Positions 58,406 through 64,000 of a DNA stretch of 64,000 nt are shown here, piece after piece. Numbering within the stretch: the stretch's first letter is position 1; each line of letters starts with the position of its first letter. Origin of the DNA: Macrococcoides epidermidis (GTDB taxonomy: Bacteria > Bacillota > Bacilli > Staphylococcales > Staphylococcaceae); NCBI RefSeq assembly GCF_042659445.1, contig NZ_JBHSSR010000004.1; one strand, given 5' to 3'. The notes under the pieces were generated by a model, which did not search any database, was not told the DNA's origin, and worked only from the letters and a program-made list of their open reading frames with translations. The position numbers and the translations under genes were made by a program.

Positions 58406-59890
58406 ATGATTGAATGGACACGAGAAGAACGATATCAAACATTAGAAGCATTACCAGAAGACCAATATTTAAAATTAATAGAACAGACGAAACAATCTCC
58501 TCACAGACAGTTATTTCATATTCAGCCACCCACGGGATTACTGAACGATCCAAATGGATTTGCTTATTTTAACGGTCAGTATCATTTATTCTATCAATGG
58601 TTTCCGTTAGGACCGGTACATGGTTTGAAATACTGGTATCATACCGTAAGTGATAATCTTGCAACTTTTAAAAATGCAGGAATTGCACTCCGTCCGGATA
58701 CTCAGTTTGATAGTCATGGTGCTTATTCAGGCTCGGGACTAGTTGTAGATGAAACGCTGAAACTAATCTATACAGGCAATCATCGTACAGATGCATGGGA
58801 ACGCATTCCTTATCAGATGATTGCAACGATGCATAAAGACGGTACAATTACAAAAGATGAAACACCGATTATCAGTGGTCCACAACCTGGTTATACAGAT
58901 CATTTCCGCGACCCGAAAGTTTGGTTTGAAAATGGTTACTATTATGCCGTGATTGGTGCTCAAAGAACAGATGAGACAGGTACTGTTGTTGTATATCAAT
59001 CTATTGATTTAAAGCACTGGACGTTTATCTCTGAGTTAAAAACTGACTACACAGACTTCGGATATATGTGGGAGTGTCCGGATTATTTTGAATTGAATAA
59101 TACGGATGTATTATTATTCTGTCCACAAGGCATTGATAAATATGAAGATCAGTTCTGGAACATTTATCAGTCTGGTTATGTGCTCGGTAAACTCGATAAA
59201 GAGACATTCGAGATGACACACGGTGAATTTATAGAACTGGACCATGGATTTGATTTTTATGCACCTCAAACAACACTCGATAAAGATGGAAACAGAGTAT
59301 TAATTGGATGGATGGGATTACCTGATACAGGCTATCCAACCGATAAAGAAGGATGGGCGCACTGTTTAACAATTCCACGCGTATTAACGATAGAAGATAA
59401 CAAGTTACGTCAACGTCCGGTGGAATCACTTAAATCATTACGTGGTAACGTAGAAACGGCAGAAGGTTATGCTACGAAAAAGAATGTAAAACTTCATCCT
59501 TATGAAGGGACGCATTATGAATTGATCGTCGATGTGCTTGACAATGATTCGACTGAATTTTATATAGAGTTACGCGTCTCTAAGAAGGAAAGTACGATGA
59601 TTACTTATAATAAAGCAGAAAAACGCATCACGCTGGATCGATTTGATAGCGGACAGTTACCAGAAGGCGTTGATGGATATAGCCGTTCAGTTGTATTAGA
59701 TGAAGATTTAAATCAATTACAGATATTCGTAGATACTTCGTCTATAGAAATCTTTATCAATGACGGAGAGAAGGTAATGACGACACGTATCTTTACATCA
59801 CAAGATGCTAAAGGTATTCGCACATCGACTGAATCAGGTCAGGTGTACTTTAAATTTACAAAATATGACCTTAAGGAGGCAAACGAATGA
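58406..59890 (+). CDS. scrB: sucrose-6-phosphate hydrolase (GH32)
   Basis: 494 residues. It splits sucrose-6-phosphate, made by PTS uptake, into glucose-6-phosphate and fructose. Five-bladed propeller motifs: GLLNDPNG with nucleophile Asp48, FRDPKVW (167-173) with Asp169, and WECPDYF with acid/base Glu223. A C-terminal beta-sandwich begins near residue 350. AAAGGAG precedes the ATG. No PTS transporter gene (scrA) is in this window. Confidence 0.95.
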   Translation: MIEWTREERYQTLEALPEDQYLKLIEQTKQSPHRQLFHIQPPTGLLNDPNGFAYFNGQYHLFYQWFPLGPVHGLKYWYHTVSDNLATFKNAGIALRPDTQFDSHGAYSGSGLVVDETLKLIYTGNHRTDAWERIPYQMIATMHKDGTITKDETPIISGPQPGYTDHFRDPKVWFENGYYYAVIGAQRTDETGTVVVYQSIDLKHWTFISELKTDYTDFGYMWECPDYFELNNTDVLLFCPQGIDKYEDQFWNIYQSGYVLGKLDKETFEMTHGEFIELDHGFDFYAPQTTLDKDGNRVLIGWMGLPDTGYPTDKEGWAHCLTIPRVLTIEDNKLRQRPVESLKSLRGNVETAEGYATKKNVKLHPYEGTHYELIVDVLDNDSTEFYIELRVSKKESTMITYNKAEKRITLDRFDSGQLPEGVDGYSRSVVLDEDLNQLQIFVDTSSIEIFINDGEKVMTTRIFTSQDAKGIRTSTESGQVYFKFTKYDLKEANE

Positions 59891-60837
59891 GCGCATTATT
59901 CGCAATCGGTGAAGCATTGATTGACTTTATTCCTCAGACAAAAGGTGTGAAGTTAAAAGAGGTTAAATCTTTTGAAACGAAAGTAGGAGGAGCTCCTGCA
60001 AACGTTGCAGCAAGTGTCGCTAAGTTAGGAGGAAAGTCTTATTTAATTTCACAACTGGGTGTTGATGCATTCGGAGATTTAATCATCGATACATTGGAAG
60101 ATACAGGTGTTAATACAACTTATATTACACGCTCAAACGAAGCAAATACTGCTCTTGCATTTGTAAGCTTAACGCTCGAAGGTGAACGTGATTTTTCATT
60201 CTACCGAAATCCTTCAGCAGATATGTTAAGAACAGCAGAAAATTTGCCGGAACAGATTCAACCGGAAGACATTATGCATTTCTCATCCGTTGACTTGATT
60301 CCGTCACCGATGAAAGATACACATATCACATTGATAGACAAGTTCCATGAAGCAGGTGGCTTAGTCATCTTTGATCCGAACTTAAGATTTCCACTGTGGC
60401 CGGACAAAGCATTGCTAAAAGAAACGGTCCAGACTTTCATGCCAAAAGCACATATATTAAAAATTTCAGATGAAGAACTAGAATTTATTACAGGTATTAG
60501 TAATGTAGACGAGGCAGTTCAAAGCCTGTTTAAAGGTCATACAGAAGCGGTCATCTATACAGAAGGTCCAAAAGGCGCAACCGTATATTTTAAAGATTAC
60601 AACGTTCACGCACCAGGAGAAGTTGTCACGGTAGAAGATACGACAGGCGCAGGAGATGCTTTTATTGGTGCTGTAATCTATCAATTGTTAAATAAAACAC
60701 AACAAATTAGCTATCTAAAAGAAAATGCTTACGATATTTTAGCATTTGCCAATCAAGTTGGGGCATACACAACGACAGGTAAAGGTGCCATCGAAAGTTT
60801 ACCAAATATAAATGATTTAAAACTACGATTTTCCTAA
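59887..60837 (+). CDS. scrK: fructokinase (PfkB family)
   Basis: 316 residues. It phosphorylates the fructose released by ScrB. PfkB signatures: KVGGAPANVAASVAKLGGKSYLISQLG near the start and the anion-hole DTTGAGDAFIGAVIY with the catalytic Asp near residue 257. ATG overlaps the scrB stop (ATGA), so the two are translationally coupled. Confidence 0.94.
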   Translation: MSALFAIGEALIDFIPQTKGVKLKEVKSFETKVGGAPANVAASVAKLGGKSYLISQLGVDAFGDLIIDTLEDTGVNTTYITRSNEANTALAFVSLTLEGERDFSFYRNPSADMLRTAENLPEQIQPEDIMHFSSVDLIPSPMKDTHITLIDKFHEAGGLVIFDPNLRFPLWPDKALLKETVQTFMPKAHILKISDEELEFITGISNVDEAVQSLFKGHTEAVIYTEGPKGATVYFKDYNVHAPGEVVTVEDTTGAGDAFIGAVIYQLLNKTQQISYLKENAYDILAFANQVGAYTTTGKGAIESLPNINDLKLRFS

Positions 60838-60853
60838 AATTGTAGTTTTTTTT
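60821..60853 (+). terminator. terminator of the scr operon
   Basis: AACTACGATTTT and AAAATTGTAGTT (one wobble) around CCT, running into a T8 tract; it overlaps the last codons of scrK. Confidence 0.85.
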
Positions 60854-61000
60854 AATAAAAAGCATTATTTTTTATCAAAAATTTAAATATTTATTTAAAT
60901 TATTCCCAACATATAGTATATAATATATATAAGTATTAATTCTAATTAATATTTTGTAATATTGTCTTATTTTTAATGAAAAGTTTGGAGGTTATTAGCT

Positions 61001-61852
61001 ATGTATTCCGTTTTAGGCCAAATTACACAAATGTACGACACATTCACACCGGTTGAAAAACGTATTGCAGATTTGATGATAGATCAACCTGTAAAAGTTG
61101 TGAATTTACCAATTAAAGAGATAGCGAAAACGGCAGGGACCAGTGAAGCTGCCATCGTACGGTTCAGCAAGCGCCTAGGACTCTCTGGAATCAAAGTTGT
61201 AAAAGTAGAACTTGCAAGAGAATTACATACGATTGACACTGAGAAAAAACCTTCTAAGATAGAATTTACAGATTCAGTTGAAGTGTTAAAAGAAAAAGTA
61301 TTCAATAATTCAATTCAAGCTTTATACAATACAGAAAAAATATTATCGCCAAAAATAATTGATGATGCAGCACAAGCAATTATTAAAGCAAAGCGTATGA
61401 TGATATTTGGAGTAGGGATAGCTCAAGTCGTTGGAGAAGACTTTCGACTTAAGCTTGCGCAAATTGATAAACTTGCACATCTTGCAAATGATTCATTTAC
61501 CGCAGTATCAATGCTTGCAAACTTCGAACCAGGCGACGTATTGTTTGCGATAACTTCATCAGGTAGAAGTAAAGAAATTATCGAAGTAATTAAATATGCA
61601 AAGAAACAAAAGATTACGATTATCCTACTTACTCAAAAAGTACCTTCACCTGCTTTACGCATGGCAGATATCGCGCTTGCTATGGCGAAAGAAGAAAGTG
61701 ATTTTAAAGTTGGGACGATGACGGTTCGTCTTGTACAACTGGCTATTATTGATGCAGTATATTTAAGAATTGGTTCAATACAAAGTGAAGTAGTTATTAA
61801 AAGTTTAACAAACGTTAACAATGCACGTGAAGATATTCAGGACGCCCAATAA
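61001..61852 (+). CDS. MurR/RpiR-family regulator
   Basis: 283 residues. The N-terminal HTH (about 1-77) includes PIKEIAKTAGTSEAAIVRFSKRLGLSGIKVVK; a SIS sugar-phosphate-binding domain (about 125-260) has MMIFGVGIAQVVGEDFRLKLAQ and LFAITSSGRSKEII. It should sense a phosphosugar and control its catabolism, but no obvious target gene adjoins it. TATAAT-like sequences near 60917 and GGAGG precede the ATG. Confidence 0.88.
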   Translation: MYSVLGQITQMYDTFTPVEKRIADLMIDQPVKVVNLPIKEIAKTAGTSEAAIVRFSKRLGLSGIKVVKVELARELHTIDTEKKPSKIEFTDSVEVLKEKVFNNSIQALYNTEKILSPKIIDDAAQAIIKAKRMMIFGVGIAQVVGEDFRLKLAQIDKLAHLANDSFTAVSMLANFEPGDVLFAITSSGRSKEIIEVIKYAKKQKITIILLTQKVPSPALRMADIALAMAKEESDFKVGTMTVRLVQLAIIDAVYLRIGSIQSEVVIKSLTNVNNAREDIQDAQ

Positions 61853-61865
61853 TGTTAAGTAATTC

Positions 61866-61905
61866 AAAAAAGATCATTGAAATATTTTTTCAATGATCTT
61901 TTTTA
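61866..61905. terminator. bidirectional terminator
   Basis: A long A/T-flanked stem (AAAAGATCATTGAAA and its complement) with T-runs on both strands, placed between convergent regulator and nitroreductase genes. Confidence 0.9.
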
Positions 61906-61910
61906 TAAGG

Positions 61911-62534
61911 TTATTTTTTAACGATAAAGCGGTTTTCTACAGGTTGGAAGTCTTTTGGACCAGCTTCTGAACCAACTGAACCGAACGGCATTTGCGCAAC
62001 AAGTTCCCAAGTTGCAGGAATATCGAATTCACTTGCTACTTTTTCATCGATTACGCCATCATAATGTTGTAATGATGCACCTAATCCTTTATTGGCAAAC
62101 GCTGTCCAGATTGCAAATTGGTGCATTGCATTTGATTGTTGTGCCCATACAGGGAATTTCGGAGCATAAGCAGCGAATTTTTCTTGTAATCCTTCAGTTA
62201 CTTTTGTATCGATGTAATATAATACAGTCCCGTAACCAGCTTTAAAGCTATTGATTTTTTGTTCAGTTTCACTGAAATCACGGTCTGGACCCATTAATTC
62301 TTTTAAGCTGTCTTTAGTAATATCCCATAATTTTTTATGTTGATCATTTAATAAAAGAACGACACGTGTACTTTGTGAGTTGAATGCTGATGGTACATGT
62401 TTTACTGTGTCAGAAATAATTTTTTCGATTTCTTCGTCAGAAATTGGTGATTTTGGTTCGATGTGATAAATTGAACGTCTGTTTTCGATTGCCTCTTCAA
62501 AACTTTTTGCTAAATCTTTTTTAAATAAACTCAT
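61911..62534 (-). CDS. nitroreductase-family flavoprotein
   Basis: 207 residues. Family features: SFEEAIENRRSIYHI, VPSAFNSQSTRVVLLL for FMN binding, QSNAMHQFAIWTAFANKGLGASLQHY and late PFGSVGSEAGPKDF. FMN-dependent reduction of quinones or nitro-compounds is expected. ATG at 62534 is 8 nt from GGAG; the in-frame ATG at 62540 is too close. It follows the VOC gene, 18 bp apart, on the same strand. Confidence 0.9.
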   Translation of the reverse strand: MSLFKKDLAKSFEEAIENRRSIYHIEPKSPISDEEIEKIISDTVKHVPSAFNSQSTRVVLLLNDQHKKLWDITKDSLKELMGPDRDFSETEQKINSFKAGYGTVLYYIDTKVTEGLQEKFAAYAPKFPVWAQQSNAMHQFAIWTAFANKGLGASLQHYDGVIDEKVASEFDIPATWELVAQMPFGSVGSEAGPKDFQPVENRFIVKK

Positions 62535-62558
62535 TGTCATTTCTCCTTTTATTTAAAA

Positions 62559-63410
62559 TTAATTACTACGTATCATTAATCTGATACCTATACCATTTGG
62601 ATCTTTTATTACTTCAGAATTCCCGTCTTTATGCATTGTTAATCCTTTTTCGTTCAATAACTTTTTGAAATGGGCAACATCTTCATCATTTGGCATCTGA
62701 ATATCGAAACGACGTATACCCGGTGCATCTTGTTCAGGTTGTTCAGTCGCTTTATCCCACGTATTTAAGCCGAGATGATGGTGATATCCAGCTGCTGATA
62801 GAAATGCAGCACTCGTTCCGTATTTAGTCATAACATCCATGCCGAAGAAATCCTTATAGAAAGCAATACTTTTATCGAGATCGATGACAGATAGATGCAT
62901 ATGTCCCATAATTGTATCAGGATGTAAACCTTTAAAAGGATGGTTATTATTCGCAGCAAGTACACCGCTAAAATCCATTTCAGTTGTACCCATCACGATA
63001 TTGCCGTTTTCTTCAAATTCCCATTTTGAAGATGGCACATCACGATAAATTTCAATCCCATTACCTTCTGGATCTTGTAGATAGATCGCTTCAGATACAT
63101 CATGATTACTAGCTCCAGAAAGCGGATAACCCGTTTTGATGAGATGGAAAAAGATATTACCTAATGCTTCACGAGATGGTACCAACAGCGCAAAATGAAA
63201 TAATCCAGCTGATTTTACTCTTTCTTTATTGGTCTGGTACAGATAAATTAAAGGACGGTTTCTAGTGCCGAGTACTGCATATTGATCTGTTGACTCTAAA
63301 ACATTCAGTCCTAAAATTTCGTTGTAGAAAACTAAACTGTTCTCCATAAAATTTACATTTAAATGAATTGCACCGATATGCGTGTCGTTCGAAAAATATT
63401 TTGCTTCCAT
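62559..63410 (-). CDS. VOC-family dioxygenase/glyoxalase-like protein
   Basis: 283 residues with two VOC modules: HIGAIHLNVNFMENSLVFYNEILGLNVLE at the start and MGHMHLSVIDLDKSIAFYKDFFGMDVM at about 165-192. Metal ligands may be the His of IHLNV/MHLSV and Glu in GNGIEIYRD. It resembles CatE/MhqE-type extradiol dioxygenases. Paired with a nitroreductase, as in quinone-response regulons of Bacillus and Staphylococcus, it probably detoxifies catechols or quinones. AGGAG precedes the ATG. Confidence 0.87.
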   Translation of the reverse strand: MEAKYFSNDTHIGAIHLNVNFMENSLVFYNEILGLNVLESTDQYAVLGTRNRPLIYLYQTNKERVKSAGLFHFALLVPSREALGNIFFHLIKTGYPLSGASNHDVSEAIYLQDPEGNGIEIYRDVPSSKWEFEENGNIVMGTTEMDFSGVLAANNNHPFKGLHPDTIMGHMHLSVIDLDKSIAFYKDFFGMDVMTKYGTSAAFLSAAGYHHHLGLNTWDKATEQPEQDAPGIRRFDIQMPNDEDVAHFKKLLNEKGLTMHKDGNSEVIKDPNGIGIRLMIRSN

Positions 63411-63439
63411 AATTTAAAGACTCCTAAGTATATTTTATA

Positions 63440-63466
63440 TATATGATATAATTAATATATCATATA
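63440..63466. promoter_or_regulatory. palindromic operator before the VOC-nitroreductase pair
   Basis: TATATGATATA and TATATCATATA separated by 5 bp, an 11-bp perfect inverted repeat about 30 bp before the VOC gene start. This suits a dimeric MarR/HxlR-type repressor such as MhqR or QsrR. AT-richness makes chance symmetry more likely than usual. Confidence 0.5.
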
Positions 63467-63628
63467 ACGTTATAAAATAAAATGATTTAATGTTATTATA
63501 TCAACTTTTATAAATTTATTGCAGTTATATATACTATGTTAAATATATGTAACAATACGCTCACTTAATAGAAAATAATAAATATGTGCTTTATAATGAA
63601 CGTAATTGGAAATTTGGAGGAATGTATA

Positions 63629-64000
63629 ATGCGTAAACTAAAGCTACATTCGTTTGCTATAACGACAGCTGCTCTAACGTTAAGTCTAAATGCATTAGAC
63701 ATTAACTCAGCAGAAGCTAATGAAATCACACATAAACCAGCAAGTACTGTTGAAATCGTATCAACTGAAATGAATCAATCTACGAATGATACACCAACTA
63801 TAGAGCGTCCTACGACAGAAGCAAGAACGACTGAAACACCGACAACGGAGAAAAAGTCTACTGAAAAGACGATTGTTACATCTCAAACGAATGATAAAGT
63901 AACTGAAAAGCCGGCAAAAGAACCAGCTAAGACGACGAGCACTTCAACAAATCCTGCTACGAATAATCAGGCTGTCAAACCAAGTGTAAAGCCACCAGTT
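63629..64000 (+). CDS. secreted Thr/Pro/Glu-rich protein (cut by window end)
   Basis: The first 124 codons of an open frame that runs off the window. A signal peptide is evident: MRKLKLHSFAITTAALTLSL then NALDINSAEA with a likely AEA cleavage near residue 30. The mature start is a low-complexity Thr/Glu/Lys/Pro linker (TTETPTTEKKSTEKT). TTTGGAGG precedes the ATG. Such linkers lead to wall-binding or enzymatic domains in staphylococcal autolysins and surface proteins; the domain is not visible here. Confidence 0.75.
   Translation, partial: MRKLKLHSFAITTAALTLSLNALDINSAEANEITHKPASTVEIVSTEMNQSTNDTPTIERPTTEARTTETPTTEKKSTEKTIVTSQTNDKVTEKPAKEPAKTTSTSTNPATNNQAVKPSVKPPV

Noticed and set aside
1..64000. 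tRNA or rRNA genes, including a tRNA attachment site
   Set aside because: No cloverleaf or rRNA-like sequence was recognised, and the att core is intergenic rather than in a tRNA 3' end.

Overview
The window is low-GC Firmicutes DNA from the Staphylococcaceae. The host genes tsaE-tsaB-rimI-tsaD, an ABC-F ATPase, rex and, further on, scrR-scrB-scrK follow the order I know from Staphylococcus chromosomes. The extra tatA-tatC and NERD genes between rex and scr suggest a relative such as Macrococcus; that genus call is inference.

About 49 kb of the 64 kb is one intact-looking temperate siphophage prophage (about 2996-52182), inserted between tsaD and the ABC-F gene. A 32-bp core with one mismatch flanks it (2996-3027 and 52151-52182). 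Copies of an 8-bp motif lie just inside each end and look like integrase arm sites. On the host side of the right core is a cluster of DnaA-box-like 9-mers, so the phage sits at the edge of a probable DnaA-box cluster beside tsaD.

Prophage layout: integrase and LexA-box-associated accessory genes (3.0-5.5 kb); an Ltp-type superinfection-exclusion lipoprotein and an ImmA/ImmR-type immunity module on the minus strand (5.6-7.2 kb); a divergent cro-like gene, xis-like gene and antirepressor (7.4-9.5 kb); a replication module with the probable origin inside the initiator gene, SSB, RecU and many small genes, including a frameshifted methyltransferase (9.5-15.9 kb); small accessory genes, a dimeric dUTPase and a lipoprotein (16-20.9 kb); an ArpU-like late activator and a second tyrosine recombinase (21-22 kb); two HNH endonucleases and a probable cos region (22.7-24.4 kb); an HK97-type packaging, head and tail module with a gpG/gpGT -1 frameshift, a 2578-residue tape measure carrying two wall hydrolases and two LysM domains, and a large tail spike (24.4-48.4 kb); a separate cassette with its own promoter and terminators (48.4-49.9 kb); then holin and an amidase-LysM-CHAP endolysin (50-51.8 kb).

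The most interesting candidate is the cassette at 48422-49936. Its main gene has the N-terminal signature of a proteasome beta-subunit/HslV-type Ntn-hydrolase: Thr directly after Met, Asp at mature position 17, and a Lys-Ile-Phe strand followed by a Gly-rich strand. It is transcriptionally insulated like a moron and has a 57-residue partner gene.

Right of the prophage are the ABC-F ATPase, rex with two operator-like dyads, tatA-tatC, a 51-bp tandem repeat in five copies, a NERD-domain protein, the sucrose regulator and sucrose operon with a clear promoter and operator, a MurR/RpiR regulator, a nitroreductase/VOC pair likely used against reactive electrophiles, and the start of a secreted protein cut by the window edge.
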